Below are positions 19,042 through 27,119 of a DNA stretch of 37,084 bases, in pieces. Source of the stretch: Gammaproteobacteria bacterium (GTDB lineage: Bacteria; Pseudomonadota; Gammaproteobacteria; SZUA-229). Location of the stretch: NCBI GenBank assembly GCA_026196545.1, contig JAPHSZ010000085.1, positions 1 through 37,084 of the forward strand, written 5' to 3'. Both the position numbers and the translations under genes were made by a program. A model generated the notes under the pieces. The model did no database searches. It was not told the origin of the DNA and worked only from the letters and a program-made list of their open reading frames with translations. Positions within the stretch are counted from its first letter, which is position 1. Each line of letters starts with the position of its first letter.

Positions 19042-20524
19042 CTTCAGCACAGCCGAGCTGGTCGGCCAGCAGGCAGCGTGGTTAAAGGCATATCGCCCGG
19101 GTATGCGGATCAGGGAACAGGGCAAGGTGGTTTCCATCGGTGACGGCATCGCCTGGATTTCCGGCCTGCCGATGGCAGCCATCGATGACATACTGGCGTT
19201 TGATGATGGCAGCCGCGCTATGGTGTTTGACCTCACCGAAAACCAGATTGGCGCGGTGCTGCTGCACCAGACCGAACAGTTAACCGCCGGCAGCCGGGCC
19301 AGCCTTACCGGCCGGCTGCTGAGTATGCCGGTAGGCGATGCCCTGCTTGGCAGGATTGTCGATCCCCAGGGCATTCCGCTGGACGACCAGGCACTGCCAG
19401 CCAACCTGCCCTGCCAGCGACTGGAAATAAAATCACCGGCAATCGTCGAACGCGATTTTGTGCACGAGCCGCTTTACACCGGTATTAAGATTATCGATAC
19501 CCTGGTCCCGATCGGCAAAGGCCAGCGCCAGCTGCTGATCGGTGATGAAGGCCTTGGCCGCAGTTCGATTGCCCTCGACACGGTCATCAACCAGCGCGGC
19601 AAGGATGTGCGCTGCGTGTACGTGTTAATTGGCCAGAAACGTAGCAAGGTGGTCAATATCATCAACACCCTGCAGGATTACAACGCCATGGACTACACCA
19701 CAGTGGTGGTGGCCGAGGCCAGCGGCCTGCCCGGGCTGCAACACCTGGCGCCTTTCGCCGGCTGCGCCATCGCCGAATTCTGGATGCACCAGGGCCATGA
19801 CACCCTGGTGGTTTATGATGACCTGTCGGCGCATGCCAGAACCTACCGTGAACTGTCCCTGCTGTTACGCCGGCCACCCGGACGCGAGGCCTTTCCCGGT
19901 GATATTTTTTCGGTACATGCCCGCCTGCTGGAACGCGCCACCTGCCTGAATGCCGCCCATGGTGGCGGCAGCATGACGGCGCTGCCAATTATCGAGACCA
20001 AGCAGGGTGAAATAGCCGCCTATATTCCGACCAACCTCATTTCCATCACCGATGGCCAGATCTACCTTGACCACAGCCTGTTTGTCGCTGGCTTTAGGCC
20101 CGCCATCGACATCGCCCGCTCGGTCTCGCGTATCGGTGGTGCTGCCCAGCACCGGCGCATCAAGGAAGAGGCCGGGCGTATGAAACTCGACTATCTACAG
20201 TATCTTGAACTGGAGGTATTTACACGTTTTGGTGCCCGGGTTGAGGCTTCGATGGAGGCAGCAATCAAACGTGGCCGGGTGCTGCGCGAATTGCTCAAGC
20301 AGGACCGGCTGGCCCCCCTGCCGGTGACCGTGCAACTGGCCTGGCTGATTGCCTTCAACGACGGTTACTTTGACGACATTGAACCCGAGGCGGCCGCCAG
20401 GCAGTTCGACACCCTGTTGCAGCACACCCGCCATTCTAAACTGGTGCTGGACAGCCCGAGGGCACAGTGGTCCGAACTTGTGGCACACAGCCTGGCCACA
20501 ACAAGACAGCAACAAACACCATGA
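19028..20524 (+). CDS. atpA: Alternate F1Fo ATPase, alpha subunit with altered P-loop
   Basis: This 498-residue protein is read from ATG 19028, which has GGAG 7 bp upstream; an in-frame ATG at 18989 would extend it by 13 residues into atpF. It has [10 protein letters not shown], the P-loop region, [17 protein letters not shown] and the arginine-finger segment [10 protein letters not shown] (Arg368). The nucleotide-binding loop reads GDEGLGRSS (172-180) where alpha subunits normally have GDRQTGKTA. The P-loop Lys is therefore Arg178, which may weaken nucleotide binding at the non-catalytic site. The rest is well conserved, so this is not a decaying gene. Confidence 0.95.
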   Translation: MLSANFSTAELVGQQAAWLKAYRPGMRIREQGKVVSIGDGIAWISGLPMAAIDDILAFDDGSRAMVFDLTENQIGAVLLHQTEQLTAGSRASLTGRLLSMPVGDALLGRIVDPQGIPLDDQALPANLPCQRLEIKSPAIVERDFVHEPLYTGIKIIDTLVPIGKGQRQLLIGDEGLGRSSIALDTVINQRGKDVRCVYVLIGQKRSKVVNIINTLQDYNAMDYTTVVVAEASGLPGLQHLAPFAGCAIAEFWMHQGHDTLVVYDDLSAHARTYRELSLLLRRPPGREAFPGDIFSVHARLLERATCLNAAHGGGSMTALPIIETKQGEIAAYIPTNLISITDGQIYLDHSLFVAGFRPAIDIARSVSRIGGAAQHRRIKEEAGRMKLDYLQYLELEVFTRFGARVEASMEAAIKRGRVLRELLKQDRLAPLPVTVQLAWLIAFNDGYFDDIEPEAAARQFDTLLQHTRHSKLVLDSPRAQWSELVAHSLATTRQQQTP

Positions 20525-21360
20525 GCCAGCGCCGGGATCTTGAAAAACATCGCCACAGCCTGATTGAAATTCGCGACATCATGAACGCGATGAAAAACCT
20601 GGCTTACATGGAGACGCGAAAAATCAGCGGCTTTCTTGATGCCCAGCATGCTGTGGTCAAGCACGTTGAAAAAGTGGCCAGCGATTTCCTTAATTTTTAT
20701 CCGCAGGTTCTGGCAGAAAACGCAACCTCTTCTACCGAGGTTTACCTTCTGGTTGGCACAGAACGTGGCTTCTGTGGTGACTTTAACCATGCCCTGCAGA
20801 ATTATTTTAAAAACATCGAAAAACCAGACGACACCAGTCACCGGCACATCATCGCTGTCGGCCATAAATTACAGATTTTATTAGACCATGAGGAACACAC
20901 CACCAGCTTTATCGAAGGTGCCAGCGTTGCCGAAGAAGTCAACAATGTGCTTAATCAGGTGGTGGATCAACTATCAGCCATTCAGCAGCAGTCTGGCTCA
21001 CTCAACTTATATGTCATCTACCACGACAGTGAACACCATTTAGTCAATCAGCAACTCCTGCCCTCGTTTCAGTCATTTCTGCGTTACAAATCCACAGAAA
21101 CGATTGCCCCGGAATTAAATATCAAACCGACAAAGTTATTGGTCGAGTTAAGCTTCCACTACCTGTTCGCTGCATTAAATGAAATTTTGTATACATCTCT
21201 GATGGCCGAAAGCCGCCTGCGCTTTTCCAGCCTGGAAGGCACAGTGCAGCAAATAGATAAACAATCCGAACAGCTGCAGCGTCAGGGCAACGTCCTGCGC
21301 CAGGAGGAAATCATCGAAGAAATTGAAGTCATCCTGTTGAGTGCAGTCAACCTTGACTGA
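20521..21360 (+). CDS. atpG: Alternate F1Fo ATPase, gamma subunit
   Basis: This 279-residue central-stalk protein is read from ATG 20521, overlapping the atpA stop as ATGA. The N-terminal helix ([18 protein letters not shown]) matches the gamma family start, where the usual pattern is I-x-S-x-x-x-x-x-x-I-T-x-A-M. The central Rossmann-like part contains [15 protein letters not shown], and the C-terminal helix ends [16 protein letters not shown]. It is the last gene of the operon. Its base composition is visibly more AT-rich than that of atpD to atpA. No good terminator follows; the CTGCT/AGCAG hairpin at 21365-21379 lacks a T-run. Confidence 0.92.
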   Translation: MSQRRDLEKHRHSLIEIRDIMNAMKNLAYMETRKISGFLDAQHAVVKHVEKVASDFLNFYPQVLAENATSSTEVYLLVGTERGFCGDFNHALQNYFKNIEKPDDTSHRHIIAVGHKLQILLDHEEHTTSFIEGASVAEEVNNVLNQVVDQLSAIQQQSGSLNLYVIYHDSEHHLVNQQLLPSFQSFLRYKSTETIAPELNIKPTKLLVELSFHYLFAALNEILYTSLMAESRLRFSSLEGTVQQIDKQSEQLQRQGNVLRQEEIIEEIEVILLSAVNLD

Positions 21361-21402
21361 GCATCTGCTCTACCAGCAGCCCGCACATTTATTCAGGCTG
21401 TA

Positions 21403-21430
21403 TTTAAACTGGTGCAAAATCACGTATAAT
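21403..21430 (+). promoter_or_regulatory. Candidate sigma-70 promoter for the cyclic-nucleotide-binding protein gene
   Basis: A perfect TATAAT -10 element (21425-21430) is preceded by TTTAAA (21403-21408), a 4/6 match to the -35 box, with a 16-bp spacer. Transcription would start near 21437, about 40 bp before the ATG at 21476. It separates this gene from the ATPase operon. Confidence 0.55.
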
Positions 21431-21475
21431 TTTGGCTGATGCATATTATTAGTATTATTTTAACAGGGTCTACAC

Positions 21476-22504
21476 ATGGACATGAACCAGACAGTATCCT
21501 TTTTTCGGGAACTCACCGATCCCGACATTGAAGAAATTAAGGCCATTGCCAGCCAGAGGCTTTGCAGCAAGGACGAACTGGTTTTTTCAGAAGGCGATGA
21601 AGCCAGTTCTTTTTATATTATCGACAGGGGCCAGGTCTCAGTTTTTTATAATGATAATGGCAATAACAAGCAACTTTGCGTCTTAAATGAAAACGATTAT
21701 TTTGGTGAAATGGCCATCTACAATCAGGACAGACGTTCTGCTTCTGTAAAGGCTGTTGAAGATTCAGTTTTATTGCAAATCGATAAAAACGATTTTCTTG
21801 AATTTGTTGCCAGCCATCAGGCGCTGGCAGACAAAATAAATAAAAACCTTGCCCTCAGAAATGAAGAGCTGATCCTACGGGAATGCCTGGTTGACATTAC
21901 TGGCCTCAACTGCAGGCATCTACACGTCAGCATCAAGGGTGACCCGTCATTACGTGAATCGGCTTTTGTTCGCGAGCGTTATGAAAGTATTGTCGATAAG
22001 GTCATGGACAGGCTAAAGCCTAACCTTGAAGAGCTGATATTAAATCGTTGCGTCTATCGCCTGTTTATCAACTTCAATAGCGGCGAGATAAGGACCGCCT
22101 CCATCTTTGATCCCTTTGTAGAACAAGTCCATACTTCAGATAAACTGGTCGAGCGTGCCTACATGGAGCGTCACTTCCCTAAAATCAGTTTTGATGAAAA
22201 AGCGGTCATGATTAAATCTATCTACCAGTTTATTTCTTCTACTAGCCATTTTAATCAATTGCCGGTTCACTGGAAAAACATTATCGGCAAGTCTCACGAT
22301 AACTGGCAACCTATTAGCTGCGAAGAAATTCTGAGAGTCATGAACCAGCTGCCAAAACTTCGAAGCATCGAAAGCTTTTATTTGCGCAACTTTAGCATCA
22401 GCATGATTCTAGATGCCATCAGAATGCAATTTAACTGTGATGGCACCCATATCGTCAGCACTGAAGACTATCAACAATTCCTCAAGGACAACCTTGAGGA
22501 ATAA
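21476..22504 (+). CDS. Cyclic-nucleotide-binding-domain protein with unrecognised C-terminal domain
   Basis: The N-terminal third of this 342-residue protein (about 8-120) is a cNMP-binding beta-roll: FSEGDEASSFYIIDRGQVSV and the phosphate-binding-cassette-like YFGEMAIYNQDRRSASVKA. The Crp/Fnr-type helix-turn-helix is absent. Residues about 135-342 form a helical region with FINFNSGEIRTASIFDPF and WKNIIGKSHDNWQPISCEEIL, which I do not recognise. It is likely a cAMP- or other ligand-responsive cytoplasmic protein, not a DNA-binding CRP. It has its own promoter-like sequence; the ribosome site (CAGGG) is weak. The CDF gene follows after 31 bp and may be co-transcribed. Confidence 0.82.
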   Translation: MDMNQTVSFFRELTDPDIEEIKAIASQRLCSKDELVFSEGDEASSFYIIDRGQVSVFYNDNGNNKQLCVLNENDYFGEMAIYNQDRRSASVKAVEDSVLLQIDKNDFLEFVASHQALADKINKNLALRNEELILRECLVDITGLNCRHLHVSIKGDPSLRESAFVRERYESIVDKVMDRLKPNLEELILNRCVYRLFINFNSGEIRTASIFDPFVEQVHTSDKLVERAYMERHFPKISFDEKAVMIKSIYQFISSTSHFNQLPVHWKNIIGKSHDNWQPISCEEILRVMNQLPKLRSIESFYLRNFSISMILDAIRMQFNCDGTHIVSTEDYQQFLKDNLEE

Positions 22505-22535
22505 AATCATATTTGGCAGGTATAGCTGAATAACC

Positions 22536-23411
22536 ATGAACACAAACACCGCCACCTCTACCCAACGGGAAAAAAATGTTCAACGCGTTATCCTGATCGA
22601 AGGCTCGGCCAATGTCGCCGTACTGCTGGCCAAGCTCTGGGTCGGGCTCAGCACCGGCTCGCTGGCGATACTCGGCGATGCCATCCACTCACTCACCGAT
22701 GTCACCAACAACATCATCGCCTGGGTGGTCATCCGCCTGTCGGCACAGCCGCCCGACCGCGAACATCCCTACGGCCACCGCAAGTTTGAAACCCTCGCCG
22801 TGTTCTTCCTCGCCGCCCTGCTCGTAGTGCTCGCCTTTGAACTCGCCCTGCAGGCGATCAGGAAAGAGGACGAAGTCATCGCCAGTTCAACGCTCGAGCT
22901 CGGCATCATGCTCGGCGTCCTTATCGTCAATATCTCGCTCGCCAGCTGGCAGCGCATGTGGGCCAGGCGGCTAGAATCCGACCTGATCATGGCCGACGCC
23001 AGCCACACCTTCTCTGACGTACTCATCACCCTGACTGTGATCATTGGCTGGCAGTTATCGGCGATGGGTTACCCCTGGCTGGATCGCGCCTGCGCACTCG
23101 GTGTTTCAGGCGTAATTTTCTACCTCGCCTACAGCCTGTACAAACGGGCCATGCCGATACTGGTCGATGAATTTGCGCTGGATCCTGAATTACTCACCCG
23201 CACCATTCGACAGGTCGCCGGCGTTATAAAAGTTAACCGGGTTCGATCAAGATGGATAGGAACAGACAAGGCGATTGACATTGTTATTTGTGTTGACCCT
23301 GAACTGAGCACGGAAGAGTCGCACACTATAGCGACGGAAATTGAGAAATTGATTGAACAGAAGTTTGGAGTGACAGATATTTCTATTCATGTAGAGCCGT
23401 TTGGACAATAA
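22536..23411 (+). CDS. Cation diffusion facilitator family metal transporter
   Basis: This 291-residue inner-membrane antiporter has six predicted TM helices. The TM2 metal site is in GDAIHSLTDV and the TM5 site in MADASHTFSDVL, each with the His-x3-Asp arrangement. HPYGHRKFETLA after TM2 is the classic CDF loop. The C-terminal cytoplasmic ferredoxin-like domain is present (KAIDIVICVDPELSTEES; ISIHVEP). CDF proteins export Zn, Fe, Mn, Co or Cd using the proton gradient; the metal here is not resolved. The first two-thirds of the gene is GC-rich and the last third clearly more AT-rich. Confidence 0.92.
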   Translation: MNTNTATSTQREKNVQRVILIEGSANVAVLLAKLWVGLSTGSLAILGDAIHSLTDVTNNIIAWVVIRLSAQPPDREHPYGHRKFETLAVFFLAALLVVLAFELALQAIRKEDEVIASSTLELGIMLGVLIVNISLASWQRMWARRLESDLIMADASHTFSDVLITLTVIIGWQLSAMGYPWLDRACALGVSGVIFYLAYSLYKRAMPILVDEFALDPELLTRTIRQVAGVIKVNRVRSRWIGTDKAIDIVICVDPELSTEESHTIATEIEKLIEQKFGVTDISIHVEPFGQ

Positions 23412-23480
23412 ATCTCTACGAATAACGTACCAGCATCTCATCAAACCACTTTTCCAACCTTGCTGTCGCCGCTGGAAACT

Positions 23481-23520
23481 AAAAGCTGCAATCACATCAT
23501 CTGTGATTACAGCTTTTGTT
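23481..23520. terminator. Bidirectional intrinsic terminator
   Basis: AAAAGCTG-c-AATCACA pairs with TGTGATT-a-CAGCTTTT, a 15-bp stem with one internal mismatch around a 5-nt loop. A-rich and T-rich flanks allow termination from either side. It lies between the convergent CDF gene and the cytochrome gene at 23527. Confidence 0.85.
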
Positions 23521-23526
23521 CTTTAT

Positions 23527-23997
23527 CTACTTAGCAGCAGGAATGGCATCCACTCTATAGGCTGCGTGGCAGCTTACACAGTTTTGCATTAACTCACTCA
23601 GTTGCTCCAGGCTGAAAGCAGGGTCTCCAAATTGTTTCGCCGACGCTGCCAGTTCATCAAATTTATTATGGGTGTCAAATCCCAGCCTTTTAAATTCAAG
23701 TGGTAGCTTTTTCATTAGCGAGCCAGGAACGGCTGCCTGTGCTGCACGGCCTACAATAGTTGCTGCCGCCGCAATAGCTTCAGGATCATCCTGATTCGCA
23801 GCTTGAATGATTTGCTGAACTGCACTCAAAAACATTCTCATTTCTGTTAAAACAAGGTCTCTTTCACCTTCTTCCAGCATTAATGATTGCCTGCCATCTT
23901 TTGCGGTGAGGGTTTCACCGGAAATAATAAATTTATAGGCCATGGTGCCTATAGCAACAAGGGCACACAGCAAAAACGCCCAACATAATTTACACAT
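23527..23997 (-). CDS. c-type cytochrome with C-terminal CxxCH (class II / c'-like)
   Basis: This 156-residue protein has an N-terminal hydrophobic segment (about 5-25) that could be a signal or membrane anchor. A four-helix-like body and a single heme-attachment site follow, Cys140-Val-Ser-Cys143-His144, near the C-terminus (QNCVSCHAAYRV). C-terminal heme placement is typical of class II cytochromes such as cytochrome c' and c-556. The start has a good AAGGAAA ribosome site. It is the last gene of the minus-strand set cytochrome, FadL-like, DUF2892, small ORF, cytochrome, and ends at a bidirectional terminator. The axial ligand and function (electron transfer or NO/CO binding) are not determined. 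Confidence 0.88.
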   Translation of the reverse strand: MCKLCWAFLLCALVAIGTMAYKFIISGETLTAKDGRQSLMLEEGERDLVLTEMRMFLSAVQQIIQAANQDDPEAIAAAATIVGRAAQAAVPGSLMKKLPLEFKRLGFDTHNKFDELAASAKQFGDPAFSLEQLSELMQNCVSCHAAYRVDAIPAAK

Positions 23998-24039
23998 AAT
24001 AATTTCCTTGCATCTATTTAGTTATAAATTCCAGCCTGC

Positions 24040-24129
24040 TTATTCAAACATAAGGTAAGCCAGAATAAGAGCAGTAAGCAGCCACAGTAGTATGGCTGTT
24101 ACCTTTAGTTTTTTTTTAACAGGAACCAT
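24040..24129 (-). CDS. Candidate 29-residue single-TM microprotein
   Basis: Reading the minus strand from ATG 24129 gives a 29-residue peptide with a basic N-terminus (MVPVKKKLKV) and one strongly hydrophobic helix (TAILLWLLTALILAYLMF), ending at TAA. The positive-inside pattern and the position between two co-oriented genes (22 bp after the DUF2892 stop, 42 bp before the cytochrome start) support a real small membrane protein. The ribosome site is weak (AGAG region), so chance cannot be excluded. No family is recognised. Confidence 0.45.
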   Translation of the reverse strand: MVPVKKKLKVTAILLWLLTALILAYLMFE

Positions 24130-24151
24130 ATCTGATTGCTCTGTTAATTCC

Positions 24152-24352
24152 TTAGCAGCAATTACCTTCACTAACACCGATTTTCTTCAGGATAGAGGCT
24201 AAAGGGCAAAGGTTTGTTATACCACTTTGTGCGAGATTAAAACCAACAAAGGCAGCTAACCCTATCCAGTATGGATGTACGAAGTGTGCCAAAGCGATGC
24301 TAATCATCACCATCGTGCCAGCTACCAATCGAACTATTCTATCAACTGTCAT
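24152..24352 (-). CDS. DUF2892 (YgaP-type) small membrane protein
   Basis: This 66-residue protein has two TM helices (about 8-24 and 28-45) and the DUF2892 signature near the end (GITNLCPLASILKKIGV). In this family the motif often reads GFCP-x-x-x-x-LK-x-LG. It also ends in a Cys-Cys pair (EGNCC). Some YgaP-type proteins carry a rhodanese domain; this one is the membrane part only. A strong AGGAGAA ribosome site overlaps the end of the FadL-like gene 14 bp upstream, so the two are co-transcribed. A role in sulfur or thiol trafficking is conceivable but inferred. Confidence 0.87.
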   Translation of the reverse strand: MTVDRIVRLVAGTMVMISIALAHFVHPYWIGLAAFVGFNLAQSGITNLCPLASILKKIGVSEGNCC

Positions 24353-24366
24353 ATTTTTCTCCTGAA

Positions 24367-25509
24367 TTACATTTTATAAGATATTTGGAAATTAATTATG
24401 TTCTGTTCCAGCTCGATTTTATTAGGTGAAGTACTGGATTTTAATTCATTATTGAAGGCATGCAGCAGGGAAAATGATCCTTCTACACGTTTACCCAGCT
24501 TGCGAGTTACACCAACAGACAAGTGGCTCTCAGTAATCGCCAGTGAGCCAATATTACTATCAACATCTTCTTCACCTATAGGTGATTTACCATGGTTAAA
24601 TCCGGCACGTAATGTGGTTTTGTCGCTAATCTTTTTCTGTACGCCTAGAGCAATCACTACCTGATCTTCCCATCCAAAATTCATAGCTGAGGGTCCAGCT
24701 GGCGTTTTGAAATCTACTTTGTCAAGGACATCTGAAAAAGCGATATGCTTTATATCTGCCTCAATCAACAAGCCATCACCTGGTTGGTATGCCAGTCCAA
24801 CAGTCACTGTTTGAGGCGCATCCATAGTCATTGAATAATCACCAGCCGTCGTATTCCATTCAAATGCACTCATGGATTGTTTGCTGACATAGGACGCGCC
24901 TAATTGCATTGTATCACTCAATTTATAAATCAGGCCCAGCGTAATACCAAAACCATACACCTGTTTCTGTGGTAAATGCATCTGCTCATTATCTATTGCA
25001 AGACTCTGGTAATTGATATTTAAGGCTGCGCCCAGTGCCATTTCCTTGCTCATCTGGTATGAGAACCCGGGAGCAATTCTATAAAATTGTTTTGTAGTGA
25101 CTACATTCTGATTACCCGGTAAAGGCGCAATATCTTCAAAATCCACACCCATACCTGACAGGCCCGCCATACCTACACCGAAGCTAAGCTCATCATCTAT
25201 TTTAAAAGCCACGGCACCAGACGGTATCAGGTATAAATTTGAATCGCTCTCTTCACCATTAGCTTTACGCGGCGGATTCAGAAAACCAAAGCCCATATCG
25301 AAACGAACATCTTCCATACCCAACAACGAAAGGCCCGCTGGATTGGTTATAATTGTTCCGCTATCCTGAGGTGCTGCGACAGAGGCACCAGCCATACCCC
25401 ACTGGGTCGCGGTAACACCTAGCATCTGGTCACCATTAGTTGCATATGCAGAAGTAGCACTTACAAGTGCAACAGCTACAGCTCCTTTTATCAGTTTTTT
25501 ATTCATCAT
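24367..25509 (-). CDS. OmpP1/FadL/TodX-family outer-membrane transporter
   Basis: This 380-residue protein has a signal peptide (KKLIKGAVAVALVSATSAYA, cleavage near residue 24). The FadL family N-terminal hatch region follows, with QWGMAGASVAAPQDSGTI and the conserved NPAGLSLL, then alternating amphipathic beta strands. The last residues (IINFQISYKM) suit an outer-membrane beta-barrel end. FadL channels carry long-chain fatty acids or hydrophobic aromatics across the outer membrane; the substrate here is unknown. The ribosome site GGAGAG supports the start, with a second ATG 3 bp in. It lies between c-type cytochrome genes in the same operon-like set. The 95-bp upstream gap shows nothing certain. 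Confidence 0.9.
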   Translation of the reverse strand: MMNKKLIKGAVAVALVSATSAYATNGDQMLGVTATQWGMAGASVAAPQDSGTIITNPAGLSLLGMEDVRFDMGFGFLNPPRKANGEESDSNLYLIPSGAVAFKIDDELSFGVGMAGLSGMGVDFEDIAPLPGNQNVVTTKQFYRIAPGFSYQMSKEMALGAALNINYQSLAIDNEQMHLPQKQVYGFGITLGLIYKLSDTMQLGASYVSKQSMSAFEWNTTAGDYSMTMDAPQTVTVGLAYQPGDGLLIEADIKHIAFSDVLDKVDFKTPAGPSAMNFGWEDQVVIALGVQKKISDKTTLRAGFNHGKSPIGEEDVDSNIGSLAITESHLSVGVTRKLGKRVEGSFSLLHAFNNELKSSTSPNKIELEQNIINFQISYKM

Positions 25510-25604
25510 TGCTCTCCTCGTTTTGATATTGGCTTTGCTTTTCTAAAATTATTGTTTTAAATAACTGCTTGTACTTAATATTACCTTATTAAAATTTGAA
25601 GGTT

Positions 25605-26243
25605 TTATCGTAAACGATTTGAAAGTCCGGGCTGCCCCCTGAATGTCTGGTGACAGGCAACACATCCCTCCATAATTTTTCCGAGATAATTTGTGGCTTC
25701 ATTAACATTGCCCTTGTCTGCGGCCTCTGCAAGGCGCTTCGCATTGCCCTCAACGAGATCGTTAAATCCGACAAGACTGGACAGCTTGTTGTCATTGACA
25801 TCTTCTTTCGCCATATATGGAATAAGTCCACCAACGGGCAAGCGATGGTTTGCCAGACGGCGTGCAGAGTCAGCTGCCTGCTCTGTATTATCTGTCGCCA
25901 GACCGGAAACTATGCTTTGATAATCTGATAGCACTTCATGCATAACCTGACGTAGTGTCAGCTGTTTGCTGCGACGACTATGCTGTGAAAGAATTTTCAT
26001 CATGTCCATTTTGGTTTTTTTAGACAAGCTCTTAACCTGTTTCTGTAAATCAGGCTTCATTAATGCCATATCAGACTTCATTACTTTCTGCATTTCCATC
26101 ATTGTTGATTTGTCCATTGCTGGCACATTATCATTAGCATAACTGGCACCAGCAGTTAAAATCAGGGTCATCCCAATAGTTGCGTTGCGCATGATGTTAC
26201 TTAGTAACTTAATTTCGAAATTCTTTGTTGAACATGTAAACAT
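25605..26243 (-). CDS. Exported c-type cytochrome, Met-rich N-terminus, C-terminal CxxCH
   Basis: This protein has 212 residues from ATG 26243, which has GGAAG upstream. An internal start at 26192 would give a cleaner signal peptide (MRNATIGMTLILTAGASYA), so the start is uncertain. The mature N-terminal half is rich in Met and Lys (MMEMQKVMKSDMALMK). The C-terminal half looks like a four-helix cytochrome with one heme site, Cys194-Val-Ala-Cys197-His198 (MEGCVACHQTFR). It is the first gene of the minus-strand set with the FadL-like protein and the second cytochrome, and is divergent from a two-component system. A periplasmic electron-transfer or sensing role is inferred. Confidence 0.85.
   Translation of the reverse strand: MFTCSTKNFEIKLLSNIMRNATIGMTLILTAGASYANDNVPAMDKSTMMEMQKVMKSDMALMKPDLQKQVKSLSKKTKMDMMKILSQHSRRSKQLTLRQVMHEVLSDYQSIVSGLATDNTEQAADSARRLANHRLPVGGLIPYMAKEDVNDNKLSSLVGFNDLVEGNAKRLAEAADKGNVNEATNYLGKIMEGCVACHQTFRGQPGLSNRLR
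26196..26208. repeat. Perfect inverted repeat near the cytochrome start
   Basis: GTTACT-T-AGTAAC is a perfect 6-1-6 palindrome. It lies just upstream of the internal start candidate (26192) of the cytochrome and inside the longer reading frame. It shares GTTAC/GTAAC half-sites, in opposite arrangement, with the palindrome at 26356-26372. If the shorter start is right, it is a leader or operator element. Confidence 0.35.
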
Positions 26244-26355
26244 TTTTTTTCTTCCAGTTTAGTATCAGGTGGTTATATGCTACCTTTGCTTACAGATAGC
26301 CTGACTAAATAATGGAACAAACATGTTTCGCTTTTATTTCAGAATTAATGACAAA

Positions 26356-26372
26356 TGTAACAAATTGTTACA
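26356..26372. promoter_or_regulatory. Perfect 17-bp palindrome, candidate operator before the response regulator
   Basis: TGTAACAA-A-TTGTTACA is a perfect 8-1-8 inverted repeat ending 12 bp before the response-regulator ATG, in the 141-bp divergent region 26244-26384. Its right half, with GTTACA, resembles half-sites used by OmpR/RstA-type regulators. It could serve autoregulation and also control of the divergent cytochrome gene. No confident -35/-10 pair was found in this gap. Confidence 0.6.
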
Positions 26373-26384
26373 AGAGCCGGATTA

Positions 26385-27110
26385 ATGAGTGAACCAGACC
26401 TTAAGCCAGAAAAAATACTGATAGTCGATGATGACAAAAACTTATGCGCACTTATTAAGCGCTATTTGTCTGAGAATGGCTATACGGCACTGTCGGCAAA
26501 AAATGGCGCTGAAATGTACAGCCTACTGGAGCAGACCACACCTGATCTAATTATTATGGATCTTATGCTGCCAGGCGATGATGGCCTGACACTAGCCAAG
26601 TCAATCAGAAGCAAGGGTAATATACCGATCATCATATTATCTGCACGTGGCGATGAAGTTGATCGCATAGTAGGGCTGGAAGTTGGTGCGGATGATTACC
26701 TCCCCAAGCCTTTTAATCCCAGAGAGCTACTAGCACGTATTCGCTCTGTGTTAAGGCGCACTCATTCAAATACTGATCATGCAACAGCTGGCAGCCAGGA
26801 CCTGGTTTTTGATAACTATCGTCTACTCTCCCAAAGCAGGCAATTATTTTACAATGATAAAGAAGTGACGCTAACCAGTGGTGAATTTACCTTATTAGAG
26901 GTATTTGCTAACCACCCTAACCGAATACTGAACCGGGATTCACTATTACAATTACTAAAGGGCTACGAGCATCAGCCCTATGACCGCAGTATTGACGTAC
27001 GCATTACACGTCTACGACGAAAAATTGAACCGGATCCATCAAAACCCATCTATATTCGTACCATCTGGGGAGAAGGCTATATGTTCACCCCTAAGCCTGA
27101 TGAACACTAG
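26385..27110 (+). CDS. OmpR-family response regulator
   Basis: This 241-residue protein has an N-terminal receiver domain (about 10-125) with the acidic pocket VDDD (15-17), phospho-acceptor Asp59 (IIMDLMLP), switch residue Ser87 and Lys108 (LPKPF). A winged-helix DNA-binding domain (about 140-238) follows, ending RSIDVRITRLRRKIE and IRTIWGEGYMF. The sequence is closest in feel to OmpR/RstA. It is followed after 9 bp by its cognate kinase gene. A perfect palindrome before its start suggests autoregulation, and the divergent cytochrome/FadL set is an obvious candidate target. Confidence 0.95.
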   Translation: MSEPDLKPEKILIVDDDKNLCALIKRYLSENGYTALSAKNGAEMYSLLEQTTPDLIIMDLMLPGDDGLTLAKSIRSKGNIPIIILSARGDEVDRIVGLEVGADDYLPKPFNPRELLARIRSVLRRTHSNTDHATAGSQDLVFDNYRLLSQSRQLFYNDKEVTLTSGEFTLLEVFANHPNRILNRDSLLQLLKGYEHQPYDRSIDVRITRLRRKIEPDPSKPIYIRTIWGEGYMFTPKPDEH

Positions 27111-27119
27111 TTTTTTATA

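Noticed and set aside
21365-21379. CTGCT/AGCAG hairpin after atpG as a terminator
   Set aside because: The stem is short and no T-run follows.
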